Positions 9,596 through 19,329 of a stretch of DNA of 64,000 bases are shown here, piece by piece. The translations under genes and the position numbers were made by a program. The stretch is taken from contig CM077826.1 in NCBI GenBank assembly GCA_039720395.1, positions 30,624,810 to 30,688,809 of the forward strand, read 5' to 3'. Below the pieces are notes generated by a model. That model ran no database searches. It saw nothing but the letters and a program-made list of their open reading frames with translations, and was not told the DNA's origin. Within the stretch, counting starts at the first letter, position 1. Each line of letters starts with the position of its first letter. Source of the stretch: Liquidambar formosana (taxonomy: Eukaryota > Streptophyta > Magnoliopsida > Saxifragales > Altingiaceae).

Positions 9596-11163
9596 ATATA
9601 TGATGCTGTGCTAACCCATTTTTGCAGGCAGCAATAAATCCTTCTCCTCTTCTTCTTTCACAGCCACTGTTTATTCTGCGCACCAATTTTATCTTCTGTT
9701 TAGTTATTTATTTATATATTTTTATTCACATAATGTCATCTTGTGTGCCATTGTTGTTTGAGATATCTGTCGCATGAATAGGGGTTGAACCCAATTGATA
9801 TTTCTCGTTAATTAAAGCCAACAAAATGCGTGTGGAGGCCGGATTCAGCCGGGCGTTGTCGGGTGCCTAACACCTTCCCGACGACGTACCTTAACTCCGA
9901 ACCTTGATTCTCTTGGTAACGACGAGTGGGCCTCTTGCTAGGGGTCAATCGGTTCCCGGGGCCCAACCGGGTGGCGACTCCCTCTCCGCCCTAATCACAC
10001 CCGTGGTTAGCGGCGTACTCCCGAGCCGGCGTGGTTCAGGACGCGGCGCTCACAACAGGCAACCACTTGTTGGTTGTAGTGTCTCCACACAAATAGCTTG
10101 AGACTAGCTATCCTCCTATAGAGTCAACCTAACAAGTGCTAGTCCTATGGTTCATTACTGTCCATCATAGTGAACCTTCAACTAGGAATGATTTAGGAGT
10201 TTAGTACAGAGATATATTTAGAGTCTCAAAATTACAACCCTTTGTAATTTCATATTCTCAACTCCAACTCCATGGACATATTATGTAAATATAAATGATG
10301 CATATAAACATAATAGAATAAGCCCTTTTATTAAATCAATAATAAATGTGACATATATAAATGAAATGAATTGATTGTTCCTAATCCCTAAACAATCATC
10401 TCTATGATTGGCTCTAGGGCATAATCCTAACAGTTAGCTGAAACCTTGAATGGTTTAGATAAAGTGCATGGGAGCTCTAAAGCATCGTCAGGAGGTAGCC
10501 CCTTTTTATTGCAAATGTGGTTGCTCAAACATTTGAAATTTCTATCCCCTATCATTGTAAATCCATATAAGCCCCAGCACTTTTTTCTTTGCCAAGTTGA
10601 ACTTCCCAGGCCATTGTCTTTAAGAGATTGGTTAGGTTATTCAAACACTGTTGTGGCGGAACATCAAATGGTTTGTCTTTATATGGGGGTGTAAAGAACA
10701 AGTGCTCTTTCGAACCTCGGGGTGTGCTTTTGTCAAACTCATAGGGCTAAGATCCTTCTATTGGACTTCGAGAATTCTTCACCAGATGGGCACCATACAA
10801 ACCATACCATCCTTAAAAGGACCTTATTGTCTTGTGGAACTTATCGGTCTTACTATGGTTAAGTGGGCGAGGACTCGTTAGCCTATGGAACTGAAATTGA
10901 CTCAAATTGCCAACATTGAAGGACCTTTCCATATGAGTCAAGAATACAAGCAATGGTTGAAGGATGATTTAGGTGAAAAGGAGACTTCCCGCAGAGAAAT
11001 AATTTATGACTTTATCAAGGACACTAGACTTGGACTTTACAGGAAAGACATTCTTGAAGCAGTGGAAGCTGCACACAACCATGACTTAGGAAAGAAAAGA
11101 AGACTCGAGAGAGAAAGAAAGAAGACAGACAAGACGACTTTGAAGAAACTCAAGAGAACTTGA

Positions 11164-11531
11164 AGACTTAAGGAATAGAATATCTATAGCATGTCAATAG
11201 TTCTTTTTCTTAACACCAATAAATTGCTATGTCAATCAATTAGTTTCAAATGAATTGCCAATAATAATCTACTTTCGAGATTTGTTGTGATTGTGTTGTT
11301 TGGACCATACCCAAAGTAACTTTATGGGTTGCCTACGTATCCCCATCCTTTTTCTTTTTCTTCTTCTTCTTCTTCTTCTTCTTTTTTTTTTTTTTTTTTT
11401 TTGTTTTTGTTTTTGTTTTTGTTTTTGTTTTTGTTTTTGTTTTTTTTTTTGAATGGGGAATCAGGTCCTCGTAGTTCAAATGCCTTAACTTTTGCCTAAG
11501 CCGCCTTTACGGGTTTTCAACCTAGCAGGCC
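11164..11531 (-). other. Post-pol region of element E with simple repeats
   Basis: Read on the minus strand, this follows the integrase stop with CCTGCTAGGTTGAAAACCCG (about 11500-11525), then AACTACGAGGACCTGATTC, and then GGGGATACGTAGGCAACCC. It matches the plus-strand block at 2238-2440. Between the motifs lie a (TTC)n run, a long T tract and a (TTTTTG)n array (about 11341-11452). The DUF7745-type ORF converges on this region from the other side. Confidence 0.7.
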
Positions 11532-12320
11532 TTATACATAATACTTCTTTAATTGATCCAAATTGGTAGGATGAGCGAACTCAATCCCATCAAAATCCAT
11601 AAGTCGAACAGCCCCTGTTGGCAATATCTCCTTGATGATGTACGGGCCACCCCAACTTGGCTTGAACTTTCCTCGTGGATCAAAAATTGGAGCTTTGATC
11701 TTTTTCAACACCAAATCCCCTTTCTTTAAACCTCGGTCTTTGATATGCATGTTGAACGCCCTTACGACTCTTCTCTGATACCCCTGCACATGGTACAGCG
11801 CCCTCAATTGCCTCTTATCTAATAATGCCAACTCATCATAGCGGCCTTTGATCCATTCCACCTCTGTCAACTGACTCTCCATAGCAACCCTTAGCGAAGG
11901 AACTTCTAATTCCACTAGTAAAACAGCCTCCATCCCATACACTAAAGCATACGGCGTAACCCTTATTGATAATCTGACTGACGTCCTATACTCCCATAAT
12001 GCCAATGGTAGTCTCTCATGCCAATCGGTGTACGTGTCAGCCGTTTTCTGTAGTATCTTCTTGATATTCTTGTTGGCGGCTTCTACTACACCATTAGTCT
12101 GTAGGAGATACGGGGATGACAAGTGATGAACGATTTTGTACTTCTGCAAGAGTTCCTTAGTTTCTTTTTGAAAGTGTTGACCATTGTTTGAAATGACCTC
12201 ATGCGGTACTCCATATCTATAGATAATATTAAGCTGTAAGAATCGCACCACCTTTTTGGTATTCAATGTCTTGAAGGAAGCTGCTTCCACCCATTTAGTG
12301 AAATAGTCAATGGCTACCAA
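11532..12320 (-). pseudogene. Element E integrase core and C-terminal domain, catalytic Asp lost
   Basis: 262 residues. The DDE core is visible: first Asp in MVAIDYFTKWVEA (D5), second position in VISNNGQHF and the Glu in QTNGVVEAANK (E80). Family members read SDNG at the second position; here residue 45 is Asn, so the catalytic Asp is replaced. The 35-residue spacing from 45 to 80 matches the D,D-35-E rule, which confirms the alignment. The C-terminal part has the usual beta-rich GDLVLKKIKAP...GKFKPSWGGPYIIKEILPTG segment and ends LDQLKKYYV with a clean stop. This is the longest open frame in the window. The core is predicted catalytically dead regardless of upstream frameshifts. Confidence 0.88.
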
Positions 12321-12412
12321 GATATATTTGTGTCTGTTGGATGCCTTCGGCTTAATCTGCCCGATGATATCTATTTTCTATACTACAAATGGCCATGGGG
12401 TTGACATGCTTG

Positions 12413-12715
12413 TTAAGGGCATGGAGGGCAAGTGTTGTTCATTGGCGAAGAGTTGACACTTATGACACTTCTTGATGTGGGCATAGCAATCCCTTTCCAT
12501 TGAGACCAGTAGTATCCTAGCCTCATGATTTTCTTAGCCAACATGTATCTATTCATATGTGGAGCCCCCACTCCTTCATGAATTTCTTCAATGAGTTTTT
12601 TAGCTTCTTCCTCTGTGACACACAACAAGTGAATCTTGCCGTAAGACCTCCGATACAATATCCCTCTGCATACCATATAATGGCTTGCCAATCTCCTTAG
12701 TGTTCGTTTGTCCAC
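12413..12715 (-). pseudogene. Element E integrase zinc-binding N-terminus, frameshifted
   Basis: HEGVGAPHMNRYMLAKKIMR, followed by LGYYW, provides the two His of the H2C2 integrase zinc finger. The matching CHKCQLFANE with the two Cys is present but in another frame (about 12435-12470, minus strand), so one indel separates the halves near 12490. Upstream residues (LASHYMVCRGILYRRSYG) are the usual lead-in to the finger. It should join the DDE core at 12320, with a further stop between. Confidence 0.8.
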
Positions 12716-12764
12716 ACGAGATGCTTCTTCTAGATACTTCCTTTCTTCGATGAGCTTCCTTATA

Positions 12765-13245
12765 TCATAAAACCAGGGGTTCTATTACTTCTCCGTCTTG
12801 AATGGAACAAAAATAAACAGGTTTCTCTCTACATTCAATCACGAGTGGTTTTATATTTCCTCCTTCTGGTATCTCCACCATCGAAGCTAAGGTTACTAGG
12901 GCATCAGCGAACTTATTCTTGTTTCTCGATAAGTAATCGAACTCGATCTCTGAAAACTCTTTGGTCAATGCTTCCAAATAGGTGTGATATGGCAACAGCT
13001 TCTCATCACGAGTTTTCCATTTTCTTTTTATATGGCAAATGATCAATGATAAATCCCTGAACACTTCTAATTCCTTTATTCCCGACTCTAAGGTAGCTTC
13101 CAATGCTAGGATGTAGGCCTCATATTCAGCGATATTATTAGTAGCTTCAAACCCTAATTTGATTGCTAAGGGCGTGAAAGCTTCTTCAGGCGAGACTAGT
13201 AGCACTCCTATTCCATAACCTCTTCTGTTTGCAGCTCCGTCGAAG
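12765..13245 (-). pseudogene. Element E second (archaeal-type) RNase H
   Basis: The domain begins VYFDGAANRRGYGIGVLLVS just after a TAG stop, and continues ATNNIAEYEAYILALEATLE, VFRDLSLIICHIKRKW and KFADALVTLAS. These carry the four acidic positions of the RVT_3 family: DGA, AEYEA, the D of the degenerate GDS (here RDL) and the D of FAD. An extra archaeal-type RNase H downstream of the usual one is a known acquisition of Tat elements. The ORF is open from its first Met (13205) to 12765. Stops on both sides separate it from its neighbours. Confidence 0.82.
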
Positions 13246-13253
13246 TAAACCTT

Positions 13254-13694
13254 CTAAGTCTTCTTCCCGATTTCTAAGATGTCTTCATCGAGGAATTCAT
13301 TATTAAATTGGGTTGATGATGACATAGAGTAGCTTGCCAAGTGGTTTGCAATAATGCTTCCTTTGATGGACTTCTGCACTAGGTGCTTTATATCAAACTC
13401 ATTAAGGAGAAGCAACCAACGAGCCGTCTTATATGATAGGATTGGTTTCTCTAGCAAATACTTCAAGGGATCTAAGCGACTTATCAGTAGGACTCCGAAA
13501 GACATCATGTAATGATGGAGTTTCTGAGTGGCCCACACCAACGCTACATAGGTCTTTTCTAATGCATTGTACTTCACTTCATAATCTGTCATTTTCTTGC
13601 TCAAGTAGTAAATAACATTTTCCTTTTTCGACCCTTCAAGGTATTGAGCTAGCATGGCTCCCATTGCGGTTTTAATGACCGTTAAGTATAACAA
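13254..13694 (-). pseudogene. Element E first RNase H (gypsy type)
   Basis: LYLTVIKTAMGAMLAQYLEG, YYLSKKMTDYEVKYNALEKT, LVWATQKLHHYMMSFGVLLI, SRLDPLKYLLEKP and ARWLLLLNEFDIKHLVQKSI form the standard RT-connected RNase H of plant gypsy elements. The first catalytic Asp position (usually LYLSVSD or YLDASD-like) is substituted here (LTVIKT). One stop separates it from the RT connection upstream (TAG within 13715) and another from the second RNase H downstream. Confidence 0.82.
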
Positions 13695-13784
13695 TAACGG
13701 TTCACCTTGCTATGGGGGAACCAAGATTGGGGGATTGCTTAGATATCTTTTAATGGTCTCAAAGGCCTCCTGACAGTCCTCATT

Positions 13785-14077
13785 CTATTCCTTAGGCACG
13801 ACCTTCTTAAGTAACTTGAAAATTGGCTCACAAACTATTTCTAAATTGGCGATAAACCGGCTTATATCTTGAACTCTCCCTAGAAAACTCCGGATTTGCT
13901 TTTCAGTTCTTGGTGGCTCCATTTTTGTGATAGCTTTTATCTTCCCTGGCTCGACTTCAATTCCCCTTTGAGTGATCATAAAGCCTAGCAACTTTCCTGT
14001 GATGATTCCAAAGGCACACTTCTGAGGATTTAATTAGAGGTTGTACTTCTTTGCTCGTTCTAGGAACTTCTCCAATG
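13785..14077 (-). pseudogene. Element E reverse transcriptase, thumb/connection part
   Basis: LEKFLERAKKYNL, KCAFGIITGKLLGFMITQRG, IEVEPGKIKAITKMEPPRTE and KQIRSFLGRVQDISRFIANL are the palm-to-connection stretch of gypsy RT. A stop splits LGRVQ...VPKE from what follows at 13784. At 14077 the coding sequence is cut by LTR H; joining across H gives ...YVDDMIIKSVDREGRFIALE continuous with KFLERAKK in one frame, which proves that H inserted into an RT that was then uninterrupted at this point. Confidence 0.85.
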
Positions 14078-14082
14078 CAGTG

Positions 14083-16799
14083 TGTTACACCCCATTTTTG
14101 CACCACTTTACTAGGGCTCATCATTTCGTGCATGTTTTTGTTTTGTTTTTGAGTCTAGTCACTTGCATTAGTTTTTTAGAGTCACAAGGACAATGGATAT
14201 GAATTTTGGTTCAATTCGGAGTTGATCTTGAGGGATAATAAGAGCTTTTGTGACTTGAGGGGCATAATCGTCTTTTAAATCCCAAACTTTTCATTTGACC
14301 TTGGAATGATCTCCAAATTTTCAATTGAAGTTCATATGGATGCATAAGAGGTATTTCTAGTATCAATTTAATGAATCAATGGCTCGGGATTAAAATGGCT
14401 CGATGTAGTTCAAGTTGGTTAATTGACCCTTCTTTAGGTTAGCTCTAATTGACTCACAATTACCAATCAAATCTTTTCAAATTGACTTTCATTAGTCATT
14501 ATTTTACCCCCAAAAGTGTTTTATGAAGTTCAATTTTGATATGGAAAGCATTTGGTTTGACCCTATGTGCATGCCTATGCTTAGCAAAGGTAGAACATAG
14601 CGGTTAATCACCTTTGGCAAACCTAACCATGCCCCTATGGTTAGTGGTTTTTACCCCAAAATGTTCAAAAACATATTCCTCATCGAAACACGGTCGTTTT
14701 GGCTTTTATTTCATCAAAATCGGAGTTCATTTGGCCCTTGAAACACTCCTAGAAGGTAAAGGAGTCCAAAAAAAGCAAAAAGCTGATGTGGGCTCGGGTG
14801 ACCACCCAAGCCTGTGTGGCTAGCCGCCTGGCCCAGGTGGCTAGCCACCCAGCCTTGGGTGATCACCCGAGGCCACTTTCCTATTTCCCCTATGATTCCT
14901 TGCTGAAGCGGAATTCTTCCTATTTTGACGTATTTGGGCTCTTTTGGACGAGTTTCCTTCTAATTTTTGGTAACTTCTGAGTTACTTAAGCCCCAAGGGG
15001 GTCTCTAATAGCCCTTGGATTAATTTTTAGGGTTTTAATCCCAGCCATTGGTTTATCCTAATTGAAGTCTATAAATACCCCCCTATGCTTCAGCACAAGG
15101 GGAGCTACTTTATGCATGAATATTTGAGTGTTTGAGAGAGAATAAGAGAGAGAGACTTGAAGGAAAGCTAGAGGACCTGCTGTAGCCTTAGAGAACATTG
15201 ATTGAAGACATCCACAAGAGCAAGAGGGAGTCCATACAGCAGCAAGGAAGGCTTCCTTAAGGTATTCTTCTTCTCTATTCAAGCTTAAACTTGGGTATCA
15301 TGTAGAATAGCTTTATTGCATGCAATGCTTATGATTTCTACCATGGATTGAGGTTTCTATTAGTTAATACATGTGATAATGATGATGTTCATGATGATTT
15401 TTGCATGCTTTAGAGTTAATTCATAGGTTTCAATGCATAGTTATGATTATTGTGCTTCTGTTGTCCTTGTGTTAGAATGGTGTCATTGCATGTTAGAGTT
15501 AGGGTTGTTTATCATGTTTTATTGCTTTAGTTAGTTAATATGCATGATTTAGGTCCTGTTTAGTTTGGTTTTAGCATGATTAGAGTTCGTTTTATGTGTT
15601 TTTAAGCATCTTTGTGAGTTTAGGGTTTTTGTGTCCTTGTTTTAAGTTAGTTTTACACAGCATGTTAAAGTAGAATTTTTTATTGGTTTTTCTTCATAGT
15701 TGTTGTATATGTTTTGCATATGGAGTAAATATGATATTTTTGCATGCATGTTAGTACATTCTAGGGTTTTTATGCATGATATGGTTCTAGGATTGTGTTA
15801 GGGCTTATGAAAGTTTGCTGTTTTTGCTGTTGGCATGTTTAGTGGATGATTTTAGGCCTTAGTACTATTCTGTCCAGATTTGCATATTAGTGTTTTTGCA
15901 TGGTTTTGAGCACGTGTAAGGGTGCAAATAGGTGTGGTAATTGTCCTATGACAAATAGGGCTGCCAATACTTGAAATGGCTAATGCTTGGAGCAATTGCG
16001 CTCAGGTAAGCGGGTATGAAGGTGCCCCAATTCACCTCTCTTCCTTAACTCTTTCCCTTCTCCCTTTGTAGGGTTAATTTTTAATAGAAGTCTATGGTCT
16101 TAATCAAAGATTTCCTTTACAAATAAAATTCTGTTTTTTTATCAAGGTTTCCATTTTGTGGAATTTTCCTAAAATCAAACTTGGTTTATTCAACTCTTTT
16201 GATCAAATAAGGAAACCTAGGGTTTTTACCATAGGTTTATATTAGGACTTAACCCTATTTCTAATCGAACTACGTGGACTTTGATCCATGTATTTCGTTG
16301 TATGGTAAGTAGGTGCTCTTCGTGAGGCTCAAGTCCGTTCTAGGATCCAAGTATCCTAGATTTCTTTCTTTCTTTCTTTTCTTTCCTTTATTATCTGCTT
16401 TTATGTGCCTCTTATGCATGGATGGATGAATGAAATATATGATATACATGCAATTCTTGTGATGATATACTTGCTGATTTTTGTATGGAAAAGATCTTAG
16501 TTTAGCCCAAATAAACCGAGAGACCGAAAGGGTGACATGGGTGCCTATAGGCTTTGCCTAGAACCTTCCCATGTCATAACTTAGCCTCCGAATCCCCGAT
16601 TTCTTTGGTTTCCAAAAGACTATTTTTTTTTGCCTTTCCTTTTTAACATGGAGTCATTCAAATTGTTTTCTTAAAACAAACCATTTTTAGGGTTTTCCTT
16701 GTTTCCTTTAAAAAATAAGGTGGTGACTCCTTTTCTTTTTCTTTCAAAACCAATTTTATTTTCTTTTCAATCTTGTGGGCCCAATTTTCGGGGTTCACA
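14083..16799 (+). mobile_element. Solo Tat/gypsy-type LTR H (2717 bp) inside E's RT
   Basis: Starts TGTTACACCCC, ends GGGGTTCACA. Flanking 5-mers CAGTG (14078-14082) and CAATG (16800-16804) are a one-mismatch target duplication. The plus-strand TATA box TATAAAT is at 15070-15076. A GC-rich palindromic block (14785-14870, built of GGCTAGCC, TGGGTGA and related words) lies upstream of it. GGTGGTGACTCC at 16719-16730 matches LTR I. No coding region, primer site or second LTR is seen, so I call it a solo LTR. It is long for an LTR but within the range known for Tat/Ogre. The leader region 15300-15910 is rich in GCATG words. Confidence 0.82.
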
Positions 16800-16804
16800 C
16801 AATG

Positions 16805-17151
16805 AAACGTCCTTCTCGGTCTACAGATTTGATTATCATGTCATCCACATACACCTCTACTTCTTTATGGATCATATCAAGCAATAGGGTCGTAGCAGCT
16901 CATTGGTAAGTAGCCCCGGCGTTTCTCAAGCCAAAAGGCATTACCTTATAGCAATACGTGCCCCACTATGTGATAAAAGCTGTCTTTTCCATGTCTCGAG
17001 GCGCTATCTTTATCTGGTTGTAACCTGAAAACCCGTCCATGAAGGAGAGAAGAGCATGGCCTACTGTACTGTCCACCAACACATCAATATGTGGTAGAGG
17101 GAAATCATCCTTAGGGTTTGCAGCATTAAGGTCGTGAAATTCCATACACAT
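16805..17151 (-). pseudogene. Element E reverse transcriptase, palm with YVDD
   Basis: FHDLNAANPKDDFPLPHIDV, VDSTVGHALLSFMDGFSGYN, QIKIAPRDMEKTAFIT and then WGTYCYKVMPFGLRNAGATY are RT motifs in order. A TGA follows ATYQ at about 16893. YVDD, the catalytic motif, is intact at 16840-16851. The reading frame shifts once near 16970. Upstream the frame is broken from the N-terminal part (17184-17630). Confidence 0.85.
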
Positions 17152-17183
17152 TTACATTTTCCCATCTTTTTTAGGCACAGGTA

Positions 17184-17630
17184 CTATGTTAGACAACCAT
17201 TCAAGGTACTCCACAACTTGGAGGAACCTGCGTCTAATTGCGTAGTTACTTCTTCTTTTACTTTCAGAGCCCATTCTGGTTTTAATCTTCTCAATTTCTG
17301 CTTTATAGGCTTTTTAGTGGGATTAGTGGGGATGCAATGTTGTACAATATCTGGATCAATGCTAGGCATGACTTCATAAGACCATGCAAAGGCCTCTATG
17401 TTGGTTTTTAGAAGTATTATCAATTTTTCTTTTTCAACAGGTGAGAGAGTTATCCCAATTTTAATTATCCTTGGCAATTCATCTGTCCCTAGATTGATTG
17501 ATTTCAATTCATCCATGTTAGGTTCAATAACACCCCTTTTCCTTTGCTCGACGAGCTCCGGGGGGACATCATTTCTAAGATCTATATCCATGCCATAGAT
17601 CGATATCCATAGAAGATAGAAAGGAAACAC
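17184..17630 (-). pseudogene. Element E reverse transcriptase N-terminal part
   Basis: LLKTNIEAFAWSYEVMPSID, PDIVQHCIPTNPTKKPIKQK and LRRLKPEWALKVKEEVTTQL are the region between protease and RT palm in Tat polyproteins. The downstream LLDAG.I..V.Y..WL.N.V segment is frameshifted (DAGSSKLWSTLNG). Element A inserted only 25 bp upstream (17655), between this block and the GYF...DFLFCGF linker now at 54.6-55.0 kb. Confidence 0.8.
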
Positions 17631-17655
17631 TGTAAATAATAAAAAGAGACATACT

Positions 17656-19314
17656 TGTTGGGAATCAAACTAGAGAGGAAAAATACAAAGGCGGAATTTA
17701 AAATTTTTCCTATGATTCCCAAACCCATGAATCTTAATTATGCTTAATACAAAAACCATAAACCTAATTACCAAGAGAGTTAGGGTACTTATAGTTGAAC
17801 AAGTCTTCTCCTTTATGCTCCAAGCTTTGTCTTCTGATTGAGCAGTCCAAGTGCACTGCCTCCAACAGTATCCACACCTAGCATGAGCAAGTTGTCCTTT
17901 CCTTCTTCTTCCTTAGGGTTGCCAGAGGTGAAGAAGAGAGAGAGAGAGAGAGAGCCTCCAAGGGAGAATTCGGCCAGCACTTGGGGAGGAGTGATTGTGA
18001 TGATGTCATCACCTTATAGTGGGCATTATATAGCCCACTAATAGGGCCGGCCAAGGGGGGATTCCAAACCCTAATCTAATTTGTGTAATTACTCTTAATT
18101 ACATAATTAGCCCACTAGTTTGCATCAAATACAAATTAGCCCCTTAAAGAACTTTTCTTTAATCACTTATACCCTTTCTCTCATAGACAATCAAGCTCTC
18201 TTAGCATGATCAGTGTGTGACCCATTGGGTTCACATCATCAAGTAGTAGGAACAGCACAAGTTGTGCACAATGGAACACTTTCCATTAAGGGTCTAATTG
18301 AAACTCCTTTCAATTCCCTAATTGATTATAACTCATTTATATCAATTAGGGCTTCTACTAACCATGAGTAACACCTAGCATATGGCTCATGGTGTGGTCC
18401 TTAATAAGGTAAATAGTCATTTACAAAGAACCCTTCTGTTATAGTTTACAGGTTACAATTCCATCCTTCCATCAACACAATGTCTCATATTGAACTAATA
18501 GGACATGGAAGTCTGTCAAGTCCTTAGATCAATTACTTTATACTCATTCATTAATATCAACTCAATGATGAACTTATGGAAACTCCTTTCCATATTCATT
18601 CTACCATGGGCCCATGGATTTAATGAGTTATATTAAATGAATGTTGTATGAGACATTCACTCTCTTTTTCCTGAGAGTGATGGATTCCTTGTTGATCACT
18701 CACATGCCTTCACACACATAGCAGTAGGGCCAATGAACACCTTTACAGACCCCTGAATAGGATCTGCACTTAGTGTTATCAAACTTCTAAAGCTACATGT
18801 ATAAGACAACCATGGTGTCTCAGGTCTAAGGATTACTTGTACCACTATAACAATGAGAAACTGATTGACAGGCAGGTTAAAACTCCATTCAGTTTATCTC
18901 ATATCTTTGGTCACATTCAGTGTACCTATTCTTATAATAGGCACCCACTTGTTGGTTGTAGTGTCTCCACACAAATAGCTTGAGACTAGCTATCCTCCTA
19001 TAGAGTCAACCTAACAAGTGCTAGTCCTATGGTTCATTACTGTCCATCATAGTGAACCTTCAACTAGGAATGATTTAGGAGTTTAGTACAGAGATATATT
19101 TACAGTCTCAAAATTACAACCCTTTGTAATTTCATATTCTCAACTCTAACTCCATGGACATATTATGTAAATATAAATGATGCATATAAACATAATAGAA
19201 TAAGCCCTTTTATTAAATCAATAATAAATGTGACATACATAAATGAAATCAATTGATTGTTCCTAATCCCTAAACAATCATCTCCATGATTGGCTCTAGG
19301 GTATAATCCTGACA
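17656..19314 (-). repeat. 3' LTR of copia element A
   Basis: 1659 bp from TGTTGGGAATC to ATCCTGACA (TG...CA termini). A near-palindromic TATA box (TAGTGGGC arms around TTATATA) lies at 18017-18040. It would drive minus-strand transcription, leaving R-U5 as the left 360 bp or so. A GA microsatellite is at about 17936-17962. The U5 hairpin arms are at 17658-17667 and 17713-17722. Confidence 0.93.
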
Positions 19315-19329
19315 ATCTCTCACTTGCAC
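19315..19329 (-). promoter_or_regulatory. Polypurine tract of element A (mutated)
   Basis: Minus strand GTGCAAGTGAGAGAT directly abuts the 3' LTR. B and C read GTGGGAGAT at this place, so A's tract carries a G-to-A change. The tract primes plus-strand DNA synthesis in LTR elements. Confidence 0.75.

Larger units (their letters stand above)
8647..10054 (+). mobile_element. Solo gypsy-type LTR I (1408 bp) nested inside LTR G
   Basis: It starts TGTTAACACCCC and ends GCGCTCACA, and breaks LTR G exactly where other copies read CTTATAATAGGCACCC. Flanking 5-mers ACAAG (8642-8646) and ACAGG (10055-10059) are a one-mismatch target duplication. A TATA box (tataaaa, 8999-9005) gives plus orientation. 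Near the 3' end GGTGGCGACTCC (9970-9981) is a tract shared with LTR H (GGTGGTGACTCC, 16719-16730) and, from general knowledge, with many plant Tat-type LTRs. Start, end and this tract together mark it as the same class as H. Two clusters of 21-bp palindromic repeats lie within it. Confidence 0.85.
7330..10432 (-). mobile_element. Solo copia LTR G, containing a second LTR
   Basis: TGTTGGGAATC...ATCCTAACA matches both ends of the copia LTRs at 17656, 25512, 27165 and elsewhere. Perfect 5-bp target duplications GTTAG flank it (7325-7329 and 10433-10437). Without the inner insertion it is about 1690 bp. No internal region or second LTR follows, so it is a solo LTR left by LTR-LTR recombination. 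By the orientation of its termini it reads on the minus strand. It carries a CGGACAGCGGTGAATGAGC block shared with C but absent from A and B, while much of the rest resembles A, so it is an intermediate or mosaic subfamily. Confidence 0.92.
6779..11163 (+). pseudogene. DUF7745-type additional ORF of a Tat retrotransposon, split by nested LTRs
   Basis: From the ATG at 6779 the frame reads FKRFGLEPLLSIRHM, then DPQIHVFQFNYEELCSNMEE after a stop at about 6908. A frameshift near 7025 moves it to SDYLASFSDFLGIPQKDVMI and FYLIGRFLISIGTVQVPVQI. Removing LTR G and one GTTAG copy joins ...IIPLVL to AETLNGLDKVHG exactly in frame. The coding sequence then continues through GGSPFLLQMWLLKHLKFLSP (10446-10640), shifts frame near 10650, and reads FVKLIGLRSFYWTSRILHQM to a lysine-rich C-terminus ending at 11163; a TAG lies at 10882. 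This is the DUF7745-like protein of Tat/Ogre elements, distantly PMD- or transposase-like; function unknown. It is antisense to element E's gag-pol and lies just past E's post-pol motifs, the arrangement reported for extra ORFs in plant gypsy elements. Confidence 0.75.

Noticed and set aside
9904..10101. GC-rich plus-strand ORF near the end of LTR I
   Set aside because: Lies across the LTR end and into LTR G; the composition comes from the conserved GGTGGCGACTCC end region.
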